A DNA stretch of 64,000 bases, taken from assembly GCA_964643295.1 (NCBI GenBank), contig CAZXSN010000005.1:1-64000 (forward strand). The letters are read 5' to 3'. This document shows positions 18,864 through 28,456 of the stretch, piece after piece. How positions within the stretch are numbered: the first letter of the stretch is position 1; each line of letters begins with the position of its first letter. Below the pieces are notes generated by a model. That model was not told where the DNA came from. It searched no databases and saw only the letters and a program-made list of their open reading frames with translations. A program made the translations under genes and the position numbers. This DNA is from Merdiplasma sp964643295 (lineage in GTDB: Bacteria > Bacillota > Clostridia > Lachnospirales > Lachnospiraceae).

Positions 18864-19940
18864 ATGAAGCAACAAGAAAAACGCAACTACGGAATAGATG
18901 TATTAAGGATGTTCAGCATGTTTCTAGTAGTACTGCTACACGTAGTCCTTCAAGGCGGAGCTGTTATAAGTGTCCCAGGAAATGAAAATACTTTCAAAAT
19001 ATTGCATTTCTTAGAAATATGTTCGTATTGTTGTGTAGACTGCTATGGTCTAATCTCGGGATACGTTGGAGTAAATAGCAAATACCGCCCAGGCCGCTTC
19101 CTTGAGCTGTGGCTGCAAGTATTTCTTTATCAAGTACTAATCACCGGATGCTTTGCCATATTTGCTCCACAATTAATAACTAGAACAAATCTGCTACAAA
19201 TGGTGTTCCCGGTAAGTTGTTATGCATACTGGTACTTCAGCGCGTACGCAGGCCTATTTGTAGTAATGCCATTATTAAATAAGCTGATCAACATGATGGA
19301 TGACATCGGACTAAAACGCATGTCCGTGATCTTATTTACAGTATTTTCCTTGGGTACTGCGTTTCCCAGAATCAAAGGGTTTGATTTTCTTGAACTAAAT
19401 GGAGGATACAGTTTCGTGTGGTTGGTCATACTCTATCTTCTTGGAGCTGCGTTACGAAGAGGAAAATGGGAGCGCAGGCCCACATGGAATTACCTTTTGT
19501 GCTATTTTAGTATGGCAGTAATCTCCTGGTTTGGGGGAAAAATATTTATCGATTACACTGCGCCAACAATCTTATTATGTGCAATCTGTCTATTTCGTAT
19601 TTTTGAAGATCTTCCGATTCGAAACATAAAAACTAAAAAAATAATTTCAATTACCTCTCCTTTGTCATTTTCTATTTACATCATACATGTCCAGCCATTA
19701 GTCTGGCAATATGTGGTGGCGGGAAAATTCAGTGACTACTGCAACCTGCCGCCATTACAGGCAGTCCTAGCATCAGTCTTATCAGCGTTAGGTGTATGCA
19801 TTGGTTGTGGAGTTATTGATTTGTTAAGACTTAAGATTTTCCAGTTTCTCCGCGTCAGAGAACATTCAGATCAAATAATGGACTGCTGCGCAAAATTTTT
19901 GCAAGAAAAGTTCTTCGTGAAAAAGGAAGAGTCTAAATAA
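18864..19940 (+). CDS. Acyltransferase family 3 membrane protein (OatA/WecH-like O-acetyltransferase)
   Basis: This 358-residue polytopic protein opens with RNYGIDVLRMFSMFLVVLLHV, the diagnostic acyltransferase-3 start with its conserved R and H. It continues through about ten hydrophobic helices and ends with a charged tail. The family transfers acetyl or similar acyl groups from cytoplasmic acyl-CoA to extracytoplasmic sugars. GGGGGG about 8 nt before ATG 18864 serves as RBS. It is the only plus-strand gene between 13 and 50 kb and is AT-rich like its surroundings. It sits alone beside the glycan locus, so O-acetylation of that surface glycan is a reasonable guess. Not part of the minus-strand operon; probably acquired separately. 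Confidence 0.9.
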   Translation: MKQQEKRNYGIDVLRMFSMFLVVLLHVVLQGGAVISVPGNENTFKILHFLEICSYCCVDCYGLISGYVGVNSKYRPGRFLELWLQVFLYQVLITGCFAIFAPQLITRTNLLQMVFPVSCYAYWYFSAYAGLFVVMPLLNKLINMMDDIGLKRMSVILFTVFSLGTAFPRIKGFDFLELNGGYSFVWLVILYLLGAALRRGKWERRPTWNYLLCYFSMAVISWFGGKIFIDYTAPTILLCAICLFRIFEDLPIRNIKTKKIISITSPLSFSIYIIHVQPLVWQYVVAGKFSDYCNLPPLQAVLASVLSALGVCIGCGVIDLLRLKIFQFLRVREHSDQIMDCCAKFLQEKFFVKKEESK

Positions 19941-21132
19941 TGAGTGGGATTCCAATATAATTCAATTCTCCTGCAATGCATGTGTCGGATATCCTGAAAA
20001 AATAGTATGTTTGTGTCTTCTTGCAGGAAATGAAGAGTTCAAGATCCGGAATGGCATATGACAAATAACAGGGTCGGACGGATAGGTCCATATATGCGCA
20101 GTAACAATGTTCTTCGACCATTGCTGGAATATTGCAACCCAAACAACGGGTTGGCGGAAGCGTACAACATTTTAGTAGCAAAACAGTAAAAAGTAAAAGT
20201 GATGTCCTTGTGTGGCGAAGGAAGCACGAGTCTCACTTCTATAACAGCCTTGATGCATAGCCAAGAACTAGAAGGGTACGTGCCGTACATCTTCTAACAA
20301 TGACCTTTGAGTGCCTGCAGTTAGGGAAGCTGCCTAGGCAGCTTCCCTAAGAAGCAATTGATGTCTTAGTAATAACCGCGCAGGCGTAAATATATCGCAG
20401 CAAGTGTTGCTTTAGATGCCACAGTTCCCTCGTAGCATGCCAGTAAAGCAGATGTAATGATATGCATATCTACTAATGTATCTTCCAAGGAATACAATCT
20501 CTTAGTGTTGGTCAAAAAAGTATTAGTGGTCAATTTCTCGGAAATGTTCAAGTTTCATGATGTATAATAAAGTCACCATCCTTGAAATAGGCAATCATAT
20601 ACGCAGAAATGGTGAAGGCCTTATTAATTATATAAAAATCTTTGTGAACCTGAATTAGATCGTGTCATCCGTTTTATAAATAGGCGTGTTTCCGATAATC
20701 AGGCATCGTCTGATTCACTTTGCAGTCCTCCAGGTAAAGGCTGTAAGGCACCCAAGTTCGACCGCCGAAATAACCGGCAGAAGATTAACTGTCAAGATTG
20801 CTGACGCAGATTCATGTATTCGACCAATACAATGTAAGGTGATTCAACCACGCTCGGTCTGTCCAGCACGAGTTCATCTGGGATATACTCTCCGTCAACC
20901 CTTTGTAGGCGAGGAGAGGGTAATTATCAGAATAGTGGGGAAGAAATCAAAAATACCATTTGCGGAAACGCTAAGGTATAATCTGGGGGTTCAGGAAAGG
21001 TGCAGAGTGGTCGAATGGTCACCAATACTTCACTTGGCTAACACCAATCCTTTTTATTTCTCTCAGGGGCTAAGTAATGCAAGTTTAAAATAATCATCAA
21101 AATTGCATGAAACATTATGTCAATTCTCGATA
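19941..21132. other. 1.2-kb low-coding stretch with decayed sequence
   Basis: No intact gene is recognised. Several frames contain protein-like runs broken by stops. The plus-strand frame 20686-21093 has no RBS and no recognisable domain. A 30-bp perfect palindrome lies at 20321-20350. Confidence 0.55.
20321..20350. repeat. 30-bp perfect palindrome
   Basis: The 15-base arm TTAGGGAAGCTGCCT (20321-20335) is followed directly by its exact reverse complement, centred on CCTAGG with no spacer. No T-tract follows. This could be a dimer-protein operator, a recombination or insertion-element end, or a cruciform. Confidence 0.85.
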
Positions 21133-21606
21133 TTATATATTAATAATAGTATCAGTATCCTGTAAAATGTCTTCAGAGTGAATATTGTAGCGAATAAATA
21201 TTCTGTACTCTCCTGCTGGAAAATCTTGCGTTGATCTTGCAAAAAAACCAGAATTGTCATAATTACATTCATCATCGTCAAAAAAAGATGTTACATCGGG
21301 TCTTTTTTCAAATGAAGTGGCAATTTGATAATAGTCATTCGTATCCACGCATTTGAGTACAATAGCTGAATCAAAATACCCTGTACTCACGCCCTCCTCA
21401 AAAGCCCATCCCTGAATCACAACCCCGTCATCATCAGAAATGGCCTTATCAATATAAAACTTAATACCAGTGCCCTCGATTATTTCGGCCACCTGAGCAC
21501 TATCTAATATATCATAACGAGCTTGATCCCAATAAAGGGCTAAGCAAACGCAAAGGCTTACGATAAGAATAGTGCAAAGTTCAAATCCTAATGAATGTTT
21601 TTTCAC
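21133..21606 (-). CDS. Small membrane-anchored extracytoplasmic protein of unknown function
   Basis: This is a 157-residue protein. A short basic N-terminus is followed by one hydrophobic helix (LCTILIVSLCVCLALYW), with the rest predicted outside. The outer part is acidic, beta-strand-rich and has no family I recognise; a motif DDDGVVIQGWAFEEG could start a beta-sandwich. A GTG start at 21606 follows AAGGAG with 5-nt spacing. It lies 9 nt after the stop of the polytopic DUF6056-like gene and is the last gene of the glycan cluster. Tight coupling suggests it acts with that membrane protein, perhaps as an accessory domain for a surface sugar transfer step. This is inference only. Confidence 0.75.
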   Translation of the reverse strand: MKKHSLGFELCTILIVSLCVCLALYWDQARYDILDSAQVAEIIEGTGIKFYIDKAISDDDGVVIQGWAFEEGVSTGYFDSAIVLKCVDTNDYYQIATSFEKRPDVTSFFDDDECNYDNSGFFARSTQDFPAGEYRIFIRYNIHSEDILQDTDTIINI

Positions 21607-21615
21607 GTTATCTCC

Positions 21616-23040
21616 TTAAATAATTCCAATCAAAGAATTATAATAGGTCAATGCCATAGAAACTAAAATTCCAGTTCTTGAAATCCAAATCACAATTTGA
21701 TTCTCAGTCTGAATCACCTTCTCATATAACATAGCTATGCAAACACTGAAAGCCATATTGCACAATATGCTTGTCCGGAAACTAGAACCATACGTAGAAG
21801 GTGCAAATCCCATTATTACCCTGGACGCAAAACCAGCAGCAAAAATAAGGAATACGCAAATCCCTTTAATATTCAAACCATATACCCAGAAAAAGGAAAT
21901 ACACATAATTCCTACAAAAGCAATTGAAAAAAAGATTGGGACATAATATTTCCATTCTGTATAAGTTACTGCATCAATCATTCTGTAATCTTGAAGTCCA
22001 TATCCCCATGCGGGGTAATAATTAAATATTTCTTTAATTTCTGATGGTAACAAATAATCCTGAAAAGGTCCAAGCACTAAGCTTGCAGCAAATAGCAGTC
22101 CCATTATTAACTTCTTCTTCGTATTCTTAGTACAAGCAATAAGAGTAATAAAAAGCATCCCGCAAAGAAGCGGCCACACAAGTCTTTTTCCATCTAAAAA
22201 TTGTGCTATCGTAAATGTAAATCCTCTGATTAACTTTTGAAACGAGTTAATTGCAATAAAATCCGGAACATTAAAGATGTTATACGAGGACATACGACCC
22301 TGGTGGCCTGGCGCTAGAACCAATATCAGCAAACCGAGAATCGCGATTACTGCCTGTATGTAATTATAAAGATTGATTTTTTCATGTTTGTACCATTTGT
22401 AAATAAAAAATAGTATATATGTTGTTATAAGAACCAGTCCTGTCTGATCTTGATTAGTAGCATATATTGTGGAAAATATGCAAATAACATACATGTATTT
22501 GTGCTTAAAAAATACCTTCGAATATTTCAACGGGAGTAATGATATTAACAAAGAAGCAGCAGACCAAGTATAATTAGTAGAGGACGCACAATAGCCTGCT
22601 GAAGTGAAATAACTAAATGGCAGAAGCAGTATCACAGCGCATCCACCTATTAAGGTTTTCCCATCCAAAAAGAGTTTATCTACACAAACGACAATGGAAA
22701 AAAGGGCACAGATATTTAAGCACTTCCAAATAGCAGGCGGTAAATATGTAAATATGGCCGCCATAGTGTCAGCGAGGACTCTACCATTTGTATAAAAATA
22801 CAACACTCGCATATTCTCAAGCAAGCTCATTTCATGTAACCGTTGAGACCATAACGCATCATCGCTTATGTTTAGGGACATGTTCCAATGTAAAATTACA
22901 AGCAACGTTAAGAGCAGCGCATATGTGATATACTGTGTTCTGTTATTGTTAATTCGTTTTCTGAATCCTTCTTTCCTGCGTTCCATGTTTTCCCCAATGT
23001 TATTATTTTCCGTTTCTATTTTCATTCCCTCCTGCAACAT
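21616..23040 (-). CDS. Polytopic membrane protein, DUF6056/GtrII-like (putative GT-C glycosyltransferase)
   Basis: This 474-residue protein has a ~35-residue charged N-terminal tail and about eleven hydrophobic helices. After the first helix the outer loop has SDDALWSQRL and then NGRVLADTMAA. An acidic pair in the first outer loop followed by an Arg-containing NGR motif is the pattern seen in DUF6056 and GtrII-like proteins, thought to be polyprenyl-phosphate-sugar-dependent transferases. Start is uncertain: Met at 23040, 23025 or 22986. GGAGG overlaps the first codons, and 22986 has TTGGGG upstream. It is followed 9 nt later by the small anchored protein. Confidence 0.8.
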   Translation of the reverse strand: MLQEGMKIETENNNIGENMERRKEGFRKRINNNRTQYITYALLLTLLVILHWNMSLNISDDALWSQRLHEMSLLENMRVLYFYTNGRVLADTMAAIFTYLPPAIWKCLNICALFSIVVCVDKLFLDGKTLIGGCAVILLLPFSYFTSAGYCASSTNYTWSAASLLISLLPLKYSKVFFKHKYMYVICIFSTIYATNQDQTGLVLITTYILFFIYKWYKHEKINLYNYIQAVIAILGLLILVLAPGHQGRMSSYNIFNVPDFIAINSFQKLIRGFTFTIAQFLDGKRLVWPLLCGMLFITLIACTKNTKKKLIMGLLFAASLVLGPFQDYLLPSEIKEIFNYYPAWGYGLQDYRMIDAVTYTEWKYYVPIFFSIAFVGIMCISFFWVYGLNIKGICVFLIFAAGFASRVIMGFAPSTYGSSFRTSILCNMAFSVCIAMLYEKVIQTENQIVIWISRTGILVSMALTYYNSLIGII

Positions 23041-23424
23041 GCCCTACATAAAGTTAGAAGTTATCAGATATATCGCATTCCTAACATAGGTTTCAACGGA
23101 GTCCACTACCAAGTGTATAATTTAAGGCATCTCTCTGTCGACTCAAGTTTTTCTCGCAACTGCTCATGTATTATCATAACCGAGCAAATTGCTAATCTTT
23201 CCCTCGTATTTGATTTTATCATTTTTCTTATAAAACTCAAGAGAATTGTTCTTAATGAAATGGCGGAGCATTACTTCATGCAGTCTTCACATTGTATGAT
23301 CCTTCCCAAATTCACATGTTTAAAACAAAATATCATGGCTAAGTATCCTATTAAACATAATGGTTCTTTCCTCGGATTAGGAAAAACGCTACATAAGGGT
23401 TTTATCATTGCGCGGCCTAAAAAA
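23041..23424. other. Intergenic stretch with candidate promoter only
   Basis: 384 nt between the DUF6056-like gene and the double-GT2 gene. Besides the promoter candidate at 23067-23096 nothing is recognised. The plus-strand frame across it has no RBS or domain. Confidence 0.5.
23067..23096 (-). promoter_or_regulatory. Candidate promoter of the DUF6056-like/small anchored protein pair
   Basis: Minus strand TTGAAA (23096-23091), 18-nt spacer, TATATC (23072-23067), shortly before the gene start. It is at the only large gap in this part of the cluster, which supports a separate transcription unit. Confidence 0.45.
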
Positions 23425-25098
23425 TCAATGTGTTTTCTGATACATCATCGCAATATCGTAAACGCTGATAACCTGCTCATATCCCTTATGTTTTTCCCTT
23501 ACCGTCTTTAAAGCTTCATCCAACACTTTCTGTCGCTGTAAATTGGTAGTGATTTTATATGGTACCCGATAGATGGAAGTTGTCTTCTTTACACAGGTAA
23601 AATCTGTATGTAAAGAATATCTTACCCAAAGATCCCAATCTTCCAGAGCGTCCAGTGTTTCATCCAATCCACCATATTCATTAAATAGTGATTTTTCAAA
23701 CATAATTGCCTGTATTGGAATGTAATTGTGGTGGCACAATATAATCTTATCAAATTCCTGTTTGTGTATTCCCAGATAATTTTTTACTGTATACTCATAT
23801 GGATCCTTACTGTGTACCACAATTGGAGTCTCGAAAGCAAATGAGTATGCCGCACGGTTCTTTGTTCTCTCCAGCTGAGATACTAACACTTCCACGTGAT
23901 CGGCGTAAAACAGATCATCATCGTCCAGGAAATTCAAATATTTCCCAGTAGCCATATCCATGGCTATGTTACCAGCCTTCGATCTGCCGACTTTCTCACC
24001 TGTTGCCCAATAATGAATATTCAAATCTGAAAACTCTGTGCGAATCATCTTCCCTGCTGTATCTGCGCCATCTTCCACAACTACTACTTCTATATTCTGG
24101 TATGTTTGATTTCGAAGACTGATCAAAGTCTCTCTTAAAACAGATGGTCGACCACATGTTCTTACTATTATAGATACCTTCGGACTAGAAACAGGAAATT
24201 TATTCTCATAATATCCCCCGTCTCTAAGTCCCGCATAGTCCCATTTTGCAAAAACAGGAGCAAAATCGGGATCGTTTCCACGAGTCTTCCTGGAGAAGAA
24301 ATGAGGAATGTGTGCAAAATGCTTGATATATTCCTTCAGCAAAAATCGTTTAGAATGAGGGAAAGCACTTGGAATCCACATAAGAGACCAAAACTGAATG
24401 TGACCGATCAGGATATCTCTCAGATCTCCGAACCGATAACGTAACATTAAGTTGTTAATCACGCCAAATACATGCTGTGTTGGCTTCACAACTCCTGCAT
24501 CCGCATAAGAATAATGCATAATCACTGCTTTGGGCACATATTTAATCTTATATCCAAAAGAACGAAGCCTCCAACTTAAGTCCACATCTTCGGCATACAT
24601 GAATATTTTTTCGTCAAAACCACCAAGCTTTTCGTATATCTCCCGCCGCATAGCAAACGCTGCGCCACTGCTCCATAATGCCTCCATCTTTACTGGATCG
24701 TAAAGCTTCGGATGTTCATACGGGAATTGACGCAGTTCCCACATAACTGCGGTTTTTTCAGAAGCAATGATATCTTTTTCCAATTCGGCCAAAGTCGTTC
24801 TCAAAAGTTCTGTATCAATGTTAAAGAAACACACGATATCAGAAGAACCTTTTTTAAATCCCAGATTATTTGCTTTCCCAAAGCCAAGATTCTCCTTTGA
24901 TTCTATGATTTCGAAAGAATTAACCGCCTTCTCCATCGTCTTTTTTTTCTGATATAAGCTTTTCAGCGAATTGTCCGTTGATGCATTGTCAACAACATAT
25001 ATGTTTAATGATTTTATGTCAAAATCAGACTCCAAAATCGAATTAAAACATCCATCAATCCATTTTTCAGAATTATAGGAAACATAAACTAAATCCAT
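23425..25098 (-). CDS. Dual-domain GT2 glycosyltransferase
   Basis: This 557-residue protein has two GT-A folds. The N-terminal one (1-~250) starts DLVYVSYNSEKW with VVDNASTDNS, GFGKANNLGF and EDVDLSWRL, the rhamnosyl-/galactofuranosyl-transferase-like pattern. The C-terminal one (~295-557) starts VSIIVRTCGRPS with VEDGADTAG, FLDDDDLFYADHV and LEDWDLWVRY. Both have acidic metal-binding motifs and look active. Two catalytic domains in one chain often add two successive sugars or alternate linkages in a repeat unit. It is cytoplasmic and lies 61 nt downstream of the methyltransferase/coiled-coil gene. Sugar specificity cannot be read from sequence. Confidence 0.9.
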   Translation of the reverse strand: MDLVYVSYNSEKWIDGCFNSILESDFDIKSLNIYVVDNASTDNSLKSLYQKKKTMEKAVNSFEIIESKENLGFGKANNLGFKKGSSDIVCFFNIDTELLRTTLAELEKDIIASEKTAVMWELRQFPYEHPKLYDPVKMEALWSSGAAFAMRREIYEKLGGFDEKIFMYAEDVDLSWRLRSFGYKIKYVPKAVIMHYSYADAGVVKPTQHVFGVINNLMLRYRFGDLRDILIGHIQFWSLMWIPSAFPHSKRFLLKEYIKHFAHIPHFFSRKTRGNDPDFAPVFAKWDYAGLRDGGYYENKFPVSSPKVSIIVRTCGRPSVLRETLISLRNQTYQNIEVVVVEDGADTAGKMIRTEFSDLNIHYWATGEKVGRSKAGNIAMDMATGKYLNFLDDDDLFYADHVEVLVSQLERTKNRAAYSFAFETPIVVHSKDPYEYTVKNYLGIHKQEFDKIILCHHNYIPIQAIMFEKSLFNEYGGLDETLDALEDWDLWVRYSLHTDFTCVKKTTSIYRVPYKITTNLQRQKVLDEALKTVREKHKGYEQVISVYDIAMMYQKTH

Positions 25099-25159
25099 CT
25101 CAATTTCCCCTAATTTTATACTGAGCTGAAGTCAATAAAAAGTGAGTAACACCTTGGTC

Positions 25160-26293
25160 CTATTTGCTCAGTCTTCCTTTTAGCGTACGCCTGTATTTAA
25201 TTTCTTTATCCAGATCAGCAATGTTTTTTTCCCTTTGCCCTATCACATGCTTTAATTTTACGATTTCCCCATTGAGGAACTCAATGTCTCGGTCCCGCTG
25301 ACTGATGATCTCTTTTAACGCCGGTATTTCCTGGATTACCTGGTTTAAAGATTCTATATCCTTATCCCGGCTGCTGATAATATCCTTCTGCTTTGCAATC
25401 TCTTCTCTTTGCCGTACCGCCTGCTTCTGATATTCTTCTTTCAGAGAATCTATATCTGATTCCAGATGCCGAATATAAGACTTTTGATCAGAAATAGCGA
25501 TTTCCTGATCATGTTCAAAAGATTCTGACTCTTCCTTCAGGCTGAGGACCGTTTTCTCAAGATGATGTACCTGCTTATATAAGAAATAATACATTTCATC
25601 ATTGAATACCGTCAGATGAGAAGTATCTTCTCGACTCACCGGTTTCCCGTTGGAACAGACCGCAATTATGTACCTGCTGTCCTGAGCCGACTTTAGTTTG
25701 TGTTCCAAAGGGAATGATGATCCTTCATGTGTTAGAAAATAACCAGTCTCCGGATACTGGCAAAATAAATCAACATGTTGGAAATACTCTTTCATAAAAG
25801 AAGAAAACTCCTGCGTATAAAACTCTTTGCAGTGAAATCTGTTTTCACCTTCCACCTTATCTGTATAAACAGCTTTGTTTGGAGTTGACATAATCAAGGC
25901 GCCGTCCTGTTTTAAAACGCGTTTGATTTCCTTAAGAAATTTTGTCTGAACTTCACAGTTTACATGCTCAATGGTCTCAAAAGAGACCACAAGGTCAAAA
26001 CAACCGTCCGAAAAAGGAAGCTCTGCTACATCCCCTATAACAAATGACAAATTTTTCTTTACATATCTCTGCTTTGCATTGTCAATCGTGTCTTTGTCTA
26101 TATCCAATCCAATCACTCTTGACGCAACTTCTGCGAGATTATCACTTCCATAGCCCTCACCGCAGCTGGCATCTAGAACGGTTTTCCCCTTTGCATACTT
26201 CTTCGCGAACTGATATCTCTGATAATGCTCAATCTGCATTTCCATATCACACGCATCAGGTAAAAATCGTTCTCCTGTATATTCTTCGGTCAT
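25160..26293 (-). CDS. SAM-dependent methyltransferase with C-terminal repetitive coiled coil
   Basis: The 377-residue protein has a class I methyltransferase domain (1-~215): GERFLPD near the start, SAM-binding VLDASCGEGYGS (39-50), acidic VIGLDID (60-66), GDVAELPFSDGCFDLV and ETIEHV. From ~236 to ~365 it is an almost continuous charged coiled coil. The last part contains three related units (IISSRDKDIESLN, IISQRDRDIEFLN, VIGQREKNIADLD) spaced 24 and 21 residues apart. A basic tail KYRRTLKGRLSK could contact membrane or partner. The gene ends 3 nt after wzt with a C-terminal carbohydrate-binding-type domain. The pairing resembles WbdD, which caps O-antigen chains by methylation and measures length with a coiled coil; the kinase domain of WbdD is absent. 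Function is inference. Confidence 0.85.
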   Translation of the reverse strand: MTEEYTGERFLPDACDMEMQIEHYQRYQFAKKYAKGKTVLDASCGEGYGSDNLAEVASRVIGLDIDKDTIDNAKQRYVKKNLSFVIGDVAELPFSDGCFDLVVSFETIEHVNCEVQTKFLKEIKRVLKQDGALIMSTPNKAVYTDKVEGENRFHCKEFYTQEFSSFMKEYFQHVDLFCQYPETGYFLTHEGSSFPLEHKLKSAQDSRYIIAVCSNGKPVSREDTSHLTVFNDEMYYFLYKQVHHLEKTVLSLKEESESFEHDQEIAISDQKSYIRHLESDIDSLKEEYQKQAVRQREEIAKQKDIISSRDKDIESLNQVIQEIPALKEIISQRDRDIEFLNGEIVKLKHVIGQREKNIADLDKEIKYRRTLKGRLSK

Positions 26294-26296
26294 CTG

Positions 26297-27604
26297 TCAC
26301 CCCTCGTATAATTCAACATTTTCCTTCGAATACTGATCTATTGAAATTTCACTCGGTATCTCAATATAAGATGAATTATAGCCATTATTGAATACTGTTA
26401 TCTCCATAACGCCATGTAGCCATGTCAGCATAATATGTTCTTCTTGAGTTCCTTGTGCTAGGGCTGCGGACACGAGGTAGGTGCCTTTCATGATTCTGGG
26501 AAGCGTGTACTTGAAAATGACCTCAGAAATCTGCCCTTTCCTGCCCTTCCAGGTCTGCTGCTGATTAATGTAATTGTTGATATCATAGAGCGGAAGTCCC
26601 TTGTTATTTTCAAATACAAAACCGGCGATCAGGTTTTCCATATCCTCAAAGAATTCTATGACAAGATGAAATTCATAACGCTTTTCTACTTCCATATTTA
26701 CGGTGATGAATCCATTTTCATCCGTCACAAAACAGCTCAGGAAACGGAATTTCACTGACACTAAATCGCTGTTCTTGTAATGAAGCGCGGGAAATCCCTT
26801 TTTCTGATTCACCAAGCGCGGCAACATCGATGAAGCGATCTGGGCTCGAACTTCCACACCCTGGTTCATCGCCTTACGCTTTTCGTCCATGTACATATCG
26901 CAAACCAGGTTGCACTCGTCGAAGCATTTCTGCTTCCCCCTGTCAATCCACAATGCTCGAGAGCACATCTGACGGACACTCGCAATATCATGGGAAACAA
27001 ACAGGATTGTCACGCCCTTCTCTTTCAGTTCTTCAAGTTTTTGGAAACATTTGTTCTGAAAAAAGAGATCTCCTACGCTGAGCGCCTCATCAATAATCAG
27101 AATGTCCGGTTCGACATTGATGGAAACAGCAAAAGCCAGCCTAGCAAACATTCCGCTCGAATAGGTTTTCACGGGCTGGTTCACGAACTCTCCGATATCC
27201 GCAAACGCAACAATCTCATCCAGCCTTTTGTCCATCTCGGCCCTGCTGTATCCCATCATCCTGCCATTCAAATAAATATTCTGGATGCCTGTATACTCCT
27301 GATTAAATCCAGCGCCCAACTCAAGCAGAGCGGCAATTTTCCCCTTTACATATACTTCCCCCGCCGTCGGATTTAAAACACCGGTAATGATCTTCAGCAA
27401 TGTAGATTTTCCAGCCCCGTTCGTACCGACAATTCCTACCGTTTCTCCCTTTTTTACATCAAAAGATATCCCATCGAGTGCCCGAAAATCTCGACTGTAT
27501 CGTTTTCCCCAAAAGTTCAGTCCTTCTTTTACCCTATCCTTTGGATTGTCATACAGTTTATAGATCTTCACGACATCCCTTGTCTCTACAATGGCATCAT
27601 CCAT
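26297..27604 (-). CDS. wzt: Polysaccharide ABC exporter ATPase with C-terminal Wzt_C-type domain
   Basis: This 435-residue protein has an ABC domain (~1-250) with Walker A GTNGAGKS (60-67), the Wzt-type signature YSSGM (near 148), Walker B PDILIIDEALSVGD and the H-loop SHD. The C-terminal ~185 residues are beta-rich with GFVFENNKGLPLYDINNY, as in the Wzt carbohydrate-binding domain. That domain recognises the finished non-reducing end of the glycan before export. ATG 27604 is a likely start; TTG 27631 is possible, and neither has an ideal RBS. The permease lies 66 nt upstream and the coiled-coil methyltransferase directly follows. Together this is a complete ABC-dependent polysaccharide export module. 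Confidence 0.92.
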   Translation of the reverse strand: MDDAIVETRDVVKIYKLYDNPKDRVKEGLNFWGKRYSRDFRALDGISFDVKKGETVGIVGTNGAGKSTLLKIITGVLNPTAGEVYVKGKIAALLELGAGFNQEYTGIQNIYLNGRMMGYSRAEMDKRLDEIVAFADIGEFVNQPVKTYSSGMFARLAFAVSINVEPDILIIDEALSVGDLFFQNKCFQKLEELKEKGVTILFVSHDIASVRQMCSRALWIDRGKQKCFDECNLVCDMYMDEKRKAMNQGVEVRAQIASSMLPRLVNQKKGFPALHYKNSDLVSVKFRFLSCFVTDENGFITVNMEVEKRYEFHLVIEFFEDMENLIAGFVFENNKGLPLYDINNYINQQQTWKGRKGQISEVIFKYTLPRIMKGTYLVSAALAQGTQEEHIMLTWLHGVMEITVFNNGYNSSYIEIPSEISIDQYSKENVELYEG

Positions 27605-27670
27605 AAAGTTTTTCGTTTCACCACCTTTCAATTACGTGTCGAGAAGTGATGGGAAAAATTTCTTCATGTC

Positions 27671-28456
27671 CTACAGAACATCTGCAAAATGCATTCTCAA
27701 CCTTTTAAAAATCGTCCTTCCAAGTGCAAGAAAAGTGACAGCAACAACCCAGTAATATGCCATCATCCCTGGACTCTCAAAAAAGAATCTCTTTTCTATA
27801 AAAACATCCCGATATCCCGCGATGACATAATAGACGGGATTGAATATCAACACATTCTGCACCGTGGCAGGCATAATTTCGAAATTCCAAACAATGGGTG
27901 TCAACCAGAAAATCACCTGCATTACAATATTTACGATTTGTATCAAATCCTTAAAAAACACATACAATGCTGCAAGACCATATCCAAATCCCGTGATGAG
28001 AATAAGCATATACATCATATAATACGGCAGCTGCAAATAGTAAATGTCCGGATAATACCTCCAAAAGCAGAAGAACACAATGGTGACAAAAACAAGAAAA
28101 ATCTGAACAAGAAAGCAGGAAACGATCTTAACCAGCGGCAAAATATTGATATTAAACAGAATGTTCTTTACTAAATATCCGTATTCAACCAAACTAGTTG
28201 TAACACTTACTGTTGCCTCGCTGACAAAAAACCAAGCGCACAGTCCTGAAATCAACCAGAGAATGAAAGGATATCCCTTTACAGAATCATTCCCAAATCC
28301 AATCTGGAAAATAAACCAGTAAAGAATAATCGTTGTCAAAGGCTGCAGAAAAGCCCATGCTGCTCCTACAAATGAACCGGCATATTTCCCTCTAAAATCG
28401 TCCAGAGAAAACTGCCAGATAAAACTCACGTCCGATTTCAGTTTATTTAACTTCAC
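27671..28456 (-). CDS. wzm: Polysaccharide ABC exporter permease (ABC-2 type)
   Basis: This 261-residue integral membrane protein has an amphipathic N-terminus (the gate-helix region DVSFIWQFSLDDFRGKYAGS) and six hydrophobic helices. It contains the ABC-2 family landmarks GAAWAFLQPL and FWLTPIVWN, and a closing FNPVYYVIAGYRD. Wzm subunits dimerise with Wzt ATPases to move undecaprenyl-diphosphate-linked glycans out. The start overlaps the end of a 78-codon frame by 14 nt, which implies translational coupling. It is a distinct paralogue of the permease at 38947-39735. Confidence 0.92.
   Translation of the reverse strand: MKLNKLKSDVSFIWQFSLDDFRGKYAGSFVGAAWAFLQPLTTIILYWFIFQIGFGNDSVKGYPFILWLISGLCAWFFVSEATVSVTTSLVEYGYLVKNILFNINILPLVKIVSCFLVQIFLVFVTIVFFCFWRYYPDIYYLQLPYYMMYMLILITGFGYGLAALYVFFKDLIQIVNIVMQVIFWLTPIVWNFEIMPATVQNVLIFNPVYYVIAGYRDVFIEKRFFFESPGMMAYYWVVAVTFLALGRTIFKRLRMHFADVL

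Noticed and set aside
20686..21093. 135-codon plus-strand frame
   Set aside because: No RBS or domain, and surrounded by decayed sequence; possible relic only.
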